Assembly (NCBI GenBank): GCA_019752115.1
Contig: JAIEMN010000050.1
Coordinates: forward strand, 1-56,520
From: Gemmatimonadaceae bacterium
GTDB lineage: Bacteria; Gemmatimonadota; Gemmatimonadetes; Gemmatimonadales; Gemmatimonadaceae
Length of the DNA stretch: 56,520 nucleotides
Direction: 5' to 3'
Positions 29,926 to 37,507 of the stretch are shown piece after piece. Numbering within the stretch: position 1 is the first letter of the stretch; each line of letters begins with the position of its first letter. A model generated the notes under the pieces. It did no database searches. It was not told where the DNA came from and saw nothing but the letters and a program-made list of their open reading frames with translations. The position numbers and the translations under genes were made by a program.

Positions 29926-30600
29926 ATGCGCGCATACATCCCGATGGCCTTGGCCATCACCTCCCTCGCGGCCGCTCCACTCGCCGCCCAGACCACCACT
30001 GCCGATACGGCCAGCCTGCCGGCCAAGCGCGCCGAGCGCGCGGCGACGCGGACGGTGACCGTGCAGAACGACCGTCAGGCGGCGGTCACCTTCTTCATCG
30101 ACGCCGGCCGGGTGGAGCAGGCCGTGGGCACGGTGGCGGCGGGTCAGACCGGCGCGATCGACCTCCCGGAATGGGCCGTGCGTGGCGCGCGGCAGATCAC
30201 GCTGACGGCGCGCGCGACCGGCGACAACGCGCGGGTCGCGCGCTACGAACTGCCACTGCGCGACCGCTCGCTGCTCGGGCTGCTCGTACCGCCCGCGGAG
30301 GGGCTGCCGGCGAACGACAGTCTGCTGGTGAGCACGCCGCGCGGCGCCGCGCGGAGCGCCACGGTCACGATCGACAACGCGCGCGATCGTCGCGTGAGCG
30401 TGTACGCTGAGCAGGGCCTGCTCTTCGTGCTCCTCGGTGAGGTGGATCCCAAGTCGCAGCGCACGCTCGATGTGCCGGCCCAGCTGCTGCGCAATGCGTC
30501 GCCGCTGCGCGTGTTCGCGCGCCCCGAGGGCAACGCGCCGGTGAGCACCAACGCGCTGCGCCTCAAGGAAGGCGATCACATCGCGGTCGTCATCATGTAG
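29926..30600 (+). CDS. secreted hypothetical protein, 224 aa
   Basis: A signal peptide is clear (MRAYIPMALAITSLAAAPLAAQ). The mature part starts with a Thr/Ala-rich linker, then alternates beta strands in two similar halves: RTVTVQNDRQAAVTFFIDAG early, and SATVTIDNARDRRVSVYAEQG late. Both read like Ig-like or C2-like sandwich strands with a (T)VTVxNDRxxxVxxY/F pattern. I cannot name a family. It overlaps the convergent orphan gene by 8 bases at its 3' end. A strong hairpin precedes it. Confidence 0.7.
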   Translation: MRAYIPMALAITSLAAAPLAAQTTTADTASLPAKRAERAATRTVTVQNDRQAAVTFFIDAGRVEQAVGTVAAGQTGAIDLPEWAVRGARQITLTARATGDNARVARYELPLRDRSLLGLLVPPAEGLPANDSLLVSTPRGAARSATVTIDNARDRRVSVYAEQGLLFVLLGEVDPKSQRTLDVPAQLLRNASPLRVFARPEGNAPVSTNALRLKEGDHIAVVIM

Positions 30601-31552
30601 CCGCCATGTAGTCGCACAGCGCGGCCGAGATGGCCGGCGCGAGACGCTCCAGCGCGTACGCCGTCAGGAACGTCTTCGCCGCCATCTCGCCGCGAAAGCG
30701 CGGCGACACATCGGGGTTGGCCTTGAGCCGGTCCACGCGTTCCTTCCCGAGATAGAGGAACGCAAGCCCCTGCCGCTCGGCGGCGTCGCGGCGATTGACG
30801 AGCTGCGCGGCGTCGAGCGCACCGAGGTAGAAGGCGTCCATCAGGATGCGCGTCCATTCGGCGCGCATGGGATCATGATGGCGCAGCGCACGGAGCGCTC
30901 GCGTGATTGGCGCCCCTGGCGCATCGGCATGCGCGCGCCCCAGGCGGATGGCGGTGAGCAGCTCGGGCTCCAGCGCCGTCTCCGCGTTACCGTTGGCATC
31001 ACTCACCGGCGATTCGCGAATCACCAGCTCGGCGATCTGCCCCATGAGCGCGGCGCTGCGTGTGAGCACGGTGCCATCGTCCACATCGTGCGTCGTGCGA
31101 CTGCTCCAGCGGATCCAGACTCGATCATCGAGCGCGGCGATCCGCTCCCCCACAGCGTTGAGTGCATCGACCAGCGCCGGATCGTGAAAGGCCAGTCCGG
31201 CCGCCCGCGGCCGCACGTCTTCCGAGACAATGGTGAGCGAGGCGTACAGCTGCCCGTCCGCGTGGCGCACCCACTGCCGTTCCACGTCGGCGGCGATCAC
31301 ACCGACCTGCAGCACGCCACCGACGAACGTTTCCAGCAGCGAGTGCGTCGCGATGGTGCCCTCGCGCGCCGTGAGCGCATCGAGCGCCGCGTACTCATGC
31401 TGCGCCCAGGGGTGCTCGGCGACCTTCTCGCCCGCCGTGGCGGCGCGCTGAAAATCGGCGAAGGCGTCAGACGCGACCCGTGGCGGGCCGAGCACGACGG
31501 TCAGCGCGGTGAGCGGATATGGCGCCGCCGCGCCCCCCGCGGCGCTCCCCAC
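30593..31552 (-). CDS. hypothetical protein, 319 aa
   Basis: I do not recognise a family. The product appears soluble, mostly helical in its C-terminal half (ILMDAFYLGALDAAQLVNRRD, MAAKTFLTAYALERLAPAIS) and mixed in the middle (LYASLTIVSEDVRP, RVWIRWSSRTTHD). It has no signal peptide or catalytic signature. It starts at GTG one base after the stop of the upstream lipoprotein gene (TGA-C-GTG), so it is translationally coupled to it. Its 3' end overlaps the convergent secreted-protein gene by 8 bases. Confidence 0.65.
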   Translation of the reverse strand: MGSAAGGAAAPYPLTALTVVLGPPRVASDAFADFQRAATAGEKVAEHPWAQHEYAALDALTAREGTIATHSLLETFVGGVLQVGVIAADVERQWVRHADGQLYASLTIVSEDVRPRAAGLAFHDPALVDALNAVGERIAALDDRVWIRWSSRTTHDVDDGTVLTRSAALMGQIAELVIRESPVSDANGNAETALEPELLTAIRLGRAHADAPGAPITRALRALRHHDPMRAEWTRILMDAFYLGALDAAQLVNRRDAAERQGLAFLYLGKERVDRLKANPDVSPRFRGEMAAKTFLTAYALERLAPAISAALCDYMAAT

Positions 31553-31553
31553 G

Positions 31554-31961
31554 TCAGGGGACGACGAGCGAGACTTCGGTCACCGGCCGCGCGTTGGCAC
31601 TGGTGCTCACCAGAATCGTGATCGACTTCTCGGCGAGGGGGACCCCGGTGTAGGGGGTCAGCACCCGACAGGTATAGCTCGGGCCACTGAGCGGCGGAAA
31701 GATCGACGGCGCGTTCACGTTCGTTTGAAACTTGCCGGTCGCATCGGCATCGACGGTGAGCCCGAACGGCTCGTTCGTGGTCCCCACGCAGGAGACACCG
31801 ACCGCCGCGTTCGCCACCGGTCCGCCCGACGCCCGCGTGACGGTGCCGCGCAGCAGGCCATAGTGGGCGCCGCTACCGTCCACCGTGGTCAAGAGGCTGC
31901 CACAGGCCGCCAGCGCGACGGCGCCAAGCGTGAGCGCCACAACACGAAGAGTGCGAGTCAT
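31554..31961 (-). CDS. small lipoprotein with carboxypeptidase-regulatory-like domain
   Basis: The 135-residue protein has a lipoprotein signal ending AVALAAC. The mature part has the opening strand of a carboxypeptidase regulatory-like (transthyretin-like) sandwich, YGLLRGTVTRASGGPVANAAVGV, where L-x-G-x-V-x-x-x-x-G-x-P-V-x-x-A-x-V is the family pattern. Two cysteines (SCVG, TCRV) could form a disulfide. It is probably a periplasmic-facing binding or structural module. It is the first gene of a two-gene operon with the uncharacterised 319-residue protein. Confidence 0.75.
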   Translation of the reverse strand: MTRTLRVVALTLGAVALAACGSLLTTVDGSGAHYGLLRGTVTRASGGPVANAAVGVSCVGTTNEPFGLTVDADATGKFQTNVNAPSIFPPLSGPSYTCRVLTPYTGVPLAEKSITILVSTSANARPVTEVSLVVP

Positions 31962-32032
31962 ACCGGAGTGTCGCCAATTCGGGAGGGAACTGCAATTGGC
32001 GCCGGTGATGCCGCCGGCCCGGCCGGCGCCGT

Positions 32033-34369
32033 CTAGCCCGCGCGGGCCGCGCCCGGGCCGCGCGAGGCCGTCAGCAGCGGCACCAGCCACATCCCCAGCG
32101 CCACCAGCAGCGCCACCAGACTGATGATCTTCCCCGTCCGATAGGTCGGGGAGTCGAACGTCAGCGTCACCTCCGACGCACCGGCCGGCAGTTCCACGCC
32201 GAGCAGCGCGTGATCGACACGCGTCACGGAAACGGTCTTGCCGTTCACCGTGGCCTGCCAATCGGGAAACCAGTTCTCCGCGACGACGAGCATGCTCGGC
32301 GCGGTCGCCGCCGGTGCCACGCTGACCTTCATCGCACCGGCACGCCAGTCGCTCACCGTCGCGACCGACGCCGACGGCGCAAAGGGCGCGGCCGCGGCCG
32401 GCAGCGTGGTGCGCGCCGAGTCGGAGAGCAGCACCGCCCCGTTCACCGGGAAGCGCGCATCGGTCACCGTCGCGGGGATCTGCGCATCGGGCGCCTTGGC
32501 CGCCGCCGGCACCACGCGCGCCCACGGTGTGGGCGTCTCACGTTCGTAGAGGACGGCCGTGGTGCCCAGCGCGGTCGGTGTGGGCGGTACGACGCGCTTG
32601 AAGCCCGGCACGTTCTGTTCGCCCTGCAGAATCAGATAGCGCACGGCGTAGAGATCCAACATCGACGGCGAGAGCCCCTGCTCGGCAAACATCAAGTCGT
32701 TGAAGCGCTTGAGCTGGAAGCCGTGATAGCCGGTCAGCTGCGGAATGTCGTAGCCCATGAGAATGGACTTGCCGTAGCTGTCCTGCCCATCGAGCACGCG
32801 ATACGGCTTGGGCGCCTTGCGCAGATACGTCGTGACGGCGTCATCGGCAAAGAGCTGCGAAGCCCGCGGCGACCAATTGAAGAAGCGACGGTCCACACTC
32901 CAGAGCTCGAGCCCCGTGGCGGTCACCAGCGCGATGACCGCCACACGCGCCGGCAGCTTGCGCATCGCGGTGGCCCAGAGGAGCAACGTCCCCACCACAG
33001 CAAAACCCAGGAGCCGCACGGCGCCCGCCTTGAGCGCGGCCGCGTTGGCGAAGACCGCTTCGGCGCGCTCGGGAATTGCGAGCCCTTCAGCAAGCGGCTG
33101 CAGCCCGCCCACGGCGCCGAGCAGGGCGAAGAGCACGACGCCACCGCCCAGCGCGAGTACGGTGCGGGCCTTCACCCGCTGCGCGAAGAGTGCATCGGCC
33201 CCCATCGCGGCGAGGATGCTGAGGCTGAACGCCGTGAGATAGAAGACCATGCCCATGGCGCGGATCTTCTTGAGCCCGGGGAGCAGCTCGAAGAACGGCT
33301 TGTAGAAGGGCGTGTGCCCCGCGAAGGCGAAGAGCAGGAAGAACACGGCGCCCAGCGTGAACGCGAGCGCGAGGCGGCGGCGCGTGGCATCGGTCCACGC
33401 GAGGGCGGCGAGCACCAGCGGCAGCGCGCCGACGTATTCGGTGTGGAACTTGATCGGGTTGCTCCCCCAGTACTGATCGAGCACGCCGTTGAACTCCGGC
33501 AGGAGCAGCGTGAAGATCTCGGCGGGGGGCATCGCGTAGCTGGTGGCGAACTGCCAGCCGGTGTCGCTGCCGCCTTCGGCGCGCGGCGAATACGGGATGT
33601 AGCTCAGGAACGGCAGCACCTGCAGCGCCGTGATCCCGACCCCCACCGCCACGGCCGCCGCGCTCAAGGCGAGCGGCTTCCACGCCGGCTGATCAGCGGG
33701 GCGCTCGCTGTCCCACAGGGCGAGGTACAGCGCCCACAGCCCGAGCGCGAGCAACAGGAAGTACGCCATGTGATAGTGGCCCAGCACGATCAGGGCGACT
33801 TCCACGGCAAAGGCCCCGTACGCCCACATGCGGCGCCCGCGAATGGCCACCAGCAGCGTCCAGAAGGCGAGGGGCGCGAGCGCCGACACGAAGAGCTTGC
33901 CGTCATGACCCGGGCTCATCTGCGAGGCCACGATGCCGGTGAGCTCGTACGCCACGCCACCGATCAGCGCCGCGCCCCACGAGAGACCGAGGGCCACCGC
34001 AAAGCGATAGAGCAACCAGCCGGCGAGGACGAAGTGGATCACCATCCCCCACGTGATCGCGACGTCCACCGGAAGGATCCAGCGGAGCCACGCCGTCGGG
34101 TAGAAGATGTCACCGTGCATGGCGCCGATGTACGGCAGCCCGCCGAACAGGTACGGGTTCCACTGGGGGATGTGCCCCGTGTTCAGGAACGTCTCGGCGC
34201 CGAAGCGCCGGAAGGCGTAGCCAGCAATGAACATGTCGGAGCGGCCACCGCCAAAGAGCATCTGCCCCTGGGCCAGCGGATAGAGCAGCAGCAGCGACAC
34301 CGCGATGCAGGCCAGGAAGGCTACCGCATGGTCGCGCGTGGACGGACGGGTTTCGGTCCTTTCAGTCAT
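32033..34369 (-). CDS. YfhO-family integral membrane protein
   Basis: The 778-residue protein has about 13 membrane helices in its first 500 residues, then a soluble beta-rich C-terminal domain and a final helix (SLVALLVALGMWLVPLL). The opening RSDMFIAGY...GHIPQWNPYLFGGLPYIG with an acidic first loop is the hallmark of the GT-C type fold in the YfhO family, and ENWFPDWQATVNGK near the C-terminus is also family-typical. In Firmicutes YfhO glycosylates lipoteichoic acid. In Gram-negatives the acceptor is unknown. I chose the ATG at the start of TERTETR. It is divergent from the dienelactone hydrolase gene. Confidence 0.85.
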   Translation of the reverse strand: MTERTETRPSTRDHAVAFLACIAVSLLLLYPLAQGQMLFGGGRSDMFIAGYAFRRFGAETFLNTGHIPQWNPYLFGGLPYIGAMHGDIFYPTAWLRWILPVDVAITWGMVIHFVLAGWLLYRFAVALGLSWGAALIGGVAYELTGIVASQMSPGHDGKLFVSALAPLAFWTLLVAIRGRRMWAYGAFAVEVALIVLGHYHMAYFLLLALGLWALYLALWDSERPADQPAWKPLALSAAAVAVGVGITALQVLPFLSYIPYSPRAEGGSDTGWQFATSYAMPPAEIFTLLLPEFNGVLDQYWGSNPIKFHTEYVGALPLVLAALAWTDATRRRLALAFTLGAVFFLLFAFAGHTPFYKPFFELLPGLKKIRAMGMVFYLTAFSLSILAAMGADALFAQRVKARTVLALGGGVVLFALLGAVGGLQPLAEGLAIPERAEAVFANAAALKAGAVRLLGFAVVGTLLLWATAMRKLPARVAVIALVTATGLELWSVDRRFFNWSPRASQLFADDAVTTYLRKAPKPYRVLDGQDSYGKSILMGYDIPQLTGYHGFQLKRFNDLMFAEQGLSPSMLDLYAVRYLILQGEQNVPGFKRVVPPTPTALGTTAVLYERETPTPWARVVPAAAKAPDAQIPATVTDARFPVNGAVLLSDSARTTLPAAAAPFAPSASVATVSDWRAGAMKVSVAPAATAPSMLVVAENWFPDWQATVNGKTVSVTRVDHALLGVELPAGASEVTLTFDSPTYRTGKIISLVALLVALGMWLVPLLTASRGPGAARAG

Positions 34370-34466
34370 CCGGCAAGAATAGCACGGGCGCGGGGGCGTT
34401 CGCATGGCCGACCTGGCCACGGAACGGTATTTTCGTCTCCCCCACCCTCCCGTCCCGGAGCCTGCC

Positions 34467-35354
34467 ATGACCCAGAAGACCGCGCACGATTTCGATCAGG
34501 AACTGCTCATTCTGTTCGACGCCTACGTGCACGGCGGTATCGACCGTCGCACCTTCCTCGACAAGGCCTCCAAGTGGGCGGTCGGCGGGGTCACCGCCGC
34601 CATGCTGCTCGATCAGCTGAGCCCCAAGTTCCTCGAGGCGCAGACGGTCGCCCACGACGACGCGCGCATCGAGCAGCAGTACGTGGAGTATCCGTCACCG
34701 CAGGGGTACGGCACGATGCGCGGCTATCTCGCCAAGCCGGCGGGGAGCAAGAAGGCGCCGGGCATTCTCGTCATCCACGAGAATCGCGGGCTCAACCCGC
34801 ATATCGAAGACATCGCCCGTCGCCTGGCCACCGATGGCTTTCTCGCCTTCGCCCCCGATGCGCTCTTCCCGCTGGGTGGCTATCCCGGCGATGAAGACAA
34901 GGCGCGCGAGGTGTTCCCCAAGCTCGATCAGAGCAAGACGCGGCAGGACTTCATCGCCGGCGCCAAGTTCCTCAAGGCCCACGCCGAGTGCACCGGCCAC
35001 ATCGGCGCCGTGGGCTTCTGCTACGGCGGCGGCATGGTGAACTACCTCGCCACGCAGCTCGGCGCCGATCTCTCCGCGGGCGTGGCGTTCTACGGCTCCG
35101 CGCCCGATCTGCCGGATGTGCCCAAGATCAAGGCGCCGCTGATGATTCAGAGCGCCGAGAACGATCAGCGCATCAACGACAGTTGGCCGGGGTACGAAGC
35201 CGCGCTCAAGGCCGCCGGCGTGAAGTACGAACGGTATCTGTATGCGGGCACGCAGCACGGCTTCAACAACAACACCACGCCGCGCTACGATGCCACGGCG
35301 GCCAAGCTCGCGTGGGAGCGCACGGTGGCGTTCTTCCGGGCGAACGTGAAGTAG
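34467..35354 (+). CDS. dienelactone hydrolase family protein (YghX-like)
   Basis: The 295-residue alpha/beta-hydrolase has a complete Cys-Asp-His triad: C185 in GFCYGGGM, D233 in SAENDQR and H264 in GTQHGFNN. The oxyanion motif is IHENRGLNPHI. The N-terminus (residues 1-60) has an acidic helix, then DRRTFLDKASKWAVGG, which looks like a weak twin-arginine signal as in YghX-type proteins. It probably hydrolyses lactone or ester bonds in the periplasm. An in-frame ATG 21 codons upstream is unlikely. DUF1905 follows 6 bases downstream. Confidence 0.85.
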   Translation: MTQKTAHDFDQELLILFDAYVHGGIDRRTFLDKASKWAVGGVTAAMLLDQLSPKFLEAQTVAHDDARIEQQYVEYPSPQGYGTMRGYLAKPAGSKKAPGILVIHENRGLNPHIEDIARRLATDGFLAFAPDALFPLGGYPGDEDKAREVFPKLDQSKTRQDFIAGAKFLKAHAECTGHIGAVGFCYGGGMVNYLATQLGADLSAGVAFYGSAPDLPDVPKIKAPLMIQSAENDQRINDSWPGYEAALKAAGVKYERYLYAGTQHGFNNNTTPRYDATAAKLAWERTVAFFRANVK

Positions 35355-35360
35355 TCCGGC

Positions 35361-35630
35361 GTGCCGCACCGCACGACGTTTACGGCCACGCTGTTCACCT
35401 ACCCCGGCAAGGGCGGGTGGACGTTTGCGCCCGTTCCCCCCGAGTGTGCGCCCTCACGCAGCGGTCCGTGGGGGCGCATGCCCGTGGTGGCGATTCTGGG
35501 CGACACGCGGTGGGAAACGAGTGTGTGGCGCGAGAAATCCGGGCGTGTGCTGCTGCCGTTGCCCAAGGCCGTACGCGGGTCGCTCGGCGCTGGCGATGTG
35601 GTGAGGCTCGCGCTCGAGTTCGACGTGTGA
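35361..35630 (+). CDS. DUF1905 domain protein, 89 aa
   Basis: The whole protein is one DUF1905 domain, recognisable from FTATLFTYPGKGGWTFAPVPPE at the start and the ending AGDVVRLALEFDV. The middle RMPVVAILGDTRWETSVW is also typical. DUF1905 proteins are small beta-barrel proteins of unknown role, sometimes fused to a YdeI-like domain, which is absent here. It starts 6 bases after the dienelactone hydrolase stop, so the two share a message. Confidence 0.85.
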   Translation: MPHRTTFTATLFTYPGKGGWTFAPVPPECAPSRSGPWGRMPVVAILGDTRWETSVWREKSGRVLLPLPKAVRGSLGAGDVVRLALEFDV

Positions 35631-35640
35631 CCGCTCCTCT

Positions 35641-35668
35641 GGGATGCCCGGGATGCCTCGGATGCCTG
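35641..35668. repeat. three tandem copies of a 9-bp repeat
   Basis: The word GGATGCC recurs three times with a 9-base period between the DUF1905 stop and the convergent NapH-like gene's stop, with single-base differences in the linker positions. It is a short imperfect tandem repeat. No function is evident. Confidence 0.55.
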
Positions 35669-35700
35669 GTGACAGCCGTTTCCGCCGTATCCCCGCGCCG

Positions 35701-36786
35701 TTAGCGGTCCGAGCGCCCCGCGTACGCCGGCCGCGTCACCCAGCTCTGCGCATTGGGCGGCCGCACGAGAATCCAGTACGCAAAGAACGCCGTCGCGCCC
35801 GTGACGGCCGCCCACACGCCCCACGCCGGCAGCACACCGTGCAGGTCCACGAGCACCCCGTCTGTGGCCCGCGCACCGTACCCCACCAGCGACGGAATGC
35901 GATACGCGTAGTAGCACGACACCGCCGCGGTCGCAAAGACGCGACCGAGGATGGTTTCATCGAGACGCCGCCACTGCAGCAGTGCGAGATACACCCCCAC
36001 CGACAGGGTGAGTCCCAGCATCGGCATGGCGTACACGCTGAGCACGCGTGTCGCGCTCGAGAGATCGTGGGCATCGGGCACCTGAAACCAGCCCCACACG
36101 AACCCCGGCAGCCCGCCGGTCACGAGCACCGCCGCCACCTGTGACGGCGTGAACTTGCTCCCCCGATGCGGCAGCATGTTCGGCGTCGAGTCCGGACAGG
36201 GCACCACGCAATTGCGGCAGGCCGCGCAGTGCGCGTTGGCCATCGGCGCCAGCACATTGTTGCCGTACAGGCGCTCCACCGGGTGCACCGGGCACAGCGT
36301 GGAGCACCAGGCACTCTTCCACTCGTAGCGCGCTCCCATAACGATGCCGGTGAGCGCCAGCGCCGTGATGAGCACGCCGGTGGCCGGTCCATCGGTGTTG
36401 AAGATCGCGTGACGCAGCGGGACAATCAGAAACAGGGCGCACACGCCCACCAGCTGCAATCGCGCCTGCACACGCGGTGGCATGATGCGCTGCTGCGAGA
36501 CACCAAGATGCCGCGGCAACAGCGTCACGCTGGCCATGGGGCACACATTGCGCCACACACCGACCGCCACCACCAGCAGCGCCGGCGCCACGGGAATGAG
36601 CACGTTCCAGAAGAGCGCGAGGCCCAGCGCGGGGCGGACGAACAGGCTCAGATAAATGATGAGCCCCACCAGCCACACGGCCCCCTGCGCCACACGCCAC
36701 CACCGATTGGCAGGGACCGCATCGACGATGGGCAGGGGCGTGGCCATTCGGAGACGTTGCCGCCCCTGCATGACGCTGTCAATCAT
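35701..36786 (-). CDS. NapH/NosR-like membrane ferredoxin
   Basis: The 361-residue protein has about eight membrane helices. A 4Fe-4S motif is visible at C187-x2-C190-x2-C193-x3-C197-P (HCAACRNCVVPCPD). Preceding it are CSTLCPVHP (C161, C165) and NVCPMASV (C82), the pattern seen in NapH, NosR and RdxA-type quinol-linked electron transfer proteins. It should pass electrons from quinol across the membrane. No NapG, nitrous oxide reductase or other redox partner is encoded beside it, so its acceptor is unknown. The start is clear, with two other ATG codons downstream as alternatives. It is divergent from the envelope operon. Confidence 0.78.
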   Translation of the reverse strand: MIDSVMQGRQRLRMATPLPIVDAVPANRWWRVAQGAVWLVGLIIYLSLFVRPALGLALFWNVLIPVAPALLVVAVGVWRNVCPMASVTLLPRHLGVSQQRIMPPRVQARLQLVGVCALFLIVPLRHAIFNTDGPATGVLITALALTGIVMGARYEWKSAWCSTLCPVHPVERLYGNNVLAPMANAHCAACRNCVVPCPDSTPNMLPHRGSKFTPSQVAAVLVTGGLPGFVWGWFQVPDAHDLSSATRVLSVYAMPMLGLTLSVGVYLALLQWRRLDETILGRVFATAAVSCYYAYRIPSLVGYGARATDGVLVDLHGVLPAWGVWAAVTGATAFFAYWILVRPPNAQSWVTRPAYAGRSDR

Positions 36787-36828
36787 GACACCGAGGGGCG
36801 AGTTCGACGAACGGGTGCAGCGGACGCG

Positions 36829-36844
36829 TACGTCGGCCGACGTA
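36829..36844. promoter_or_regulatory. 16-bp perfect palindrome in a divergent promoter region
   Basis: TACGTCGGCCGACGTA lies 42 bases from the NapH-like start codon and 34 bases from the start of the outer-membrane protein gene. A perfect 16-mer palindrome is expected by chance a few times in 56 kb of this composition, so length alone is weak evidence. Its position between two divergent genes makes it a plausible operator for one regulator acting on both. Confidence 0.45.
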
Positions 36845-36878
36845 TGGCGGATTCGTCAATGGAATCGCACCGTAGAGC

Positions 36879-37505
36879 ATGCGACTCATGACACGACTCC
36901 GTTCGGCATGGCGATCGCTGCCGCCTCTCGTGCTGGGTGTGGTCGGAAGCACACTCCACGCACAGCCGTCCACCGAGCGCCTCTGGCCGGACCGGCCATG
37001 GGTGATCGACGTGGCCGGTGGCCCCGAGTTCCTCGACCTGAGCAAAGGCATCGGCGTGGAACGCGGCCGAGAGGGCGGGCGCGTCCTCGCTGGGACCGTG
37101 GCCGTACGCGCCCGCCTGGCGCCCCACGTCTACGTTGGCCCGTCGCTCTGGTTCGTGGACCGCCATGTCTCGCTCTCCCCCTATGGACCGGGCCCGCGCA
37201 CCGAGCGCGTCAGCACCGTGGCGATCGAGGCGATGCTCGGGCTGCCCGTCTGGCGACAGGTGCGCCTCTCCGCAGTGGGTGGCTACGGCGGTGCCTTTTC
37301 GGTGCGCAGTTCGCGGCCGCCGATCATGGCGTGGGCCGGGCGCCCGGGCAGCAGTAGTGGGAGCGGCACCATGCCGATCGTCGGCGCCACGCTCGAAGTC
37401 GGCGCACTCCAGGTTGGCCTGCGGGCCCTCATCCTGCTCGGCGCTGAACAGGTGATCCCCGAATTTCGCGAATACTATCCCTTCACGATTGGCTGGAGAT
37501 TCTGA
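36879..37505 (+). CDS. small outer-membrane beta-barrel protein, 208 aa
   Basis: It has a signal peptide (RSLPPLVLGVVGSTLHAQP). The mature part consists of alternating hydrophobic strands (GRVLAGTVAVRARLAPHVYVGPSLWF, TVAIEAMLGLPVWRQVRLSAVGGYGG, PIVGATLEVGALQVGLRALILLG) and ends in the aromatic TIGWRF, the C-terminal signature recognised by the outer-membrane assembly machinery. The size predicts an eight-stranded barrel. It is the first gene of a three-gene run; the next start is 2 bases after its stop. The function is unknown. Confidence 0.72.
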   Translation: MRLMTRLRSAWRSLPPLVLGVVGSTLHAQPSTERLWPDRPWVIDVAGGPEFLDLSKGIGVERGREGGRVLAGTVAVRARLAPHVYVGPSLWFVDRHVSLSPYGPGPRTERVSTVAIEAMLGLPVWRQVRLSAVGGYGGAFSVRSSRPPIMAWAGRPGSSSGSGTMPIVGATLEVGALQVGLRALILLGAEQVIPEFREYYPFTIGWRF

Positions 37506-37507
37506 GC

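Noticed and set aside
32210-34894. 894-codon plus-strand frame opposite the YfhO gene
   Set aside because: It is antisense to a clearly recognisable membrane protein and its own translation is Arg/Gly/His-rich without features.
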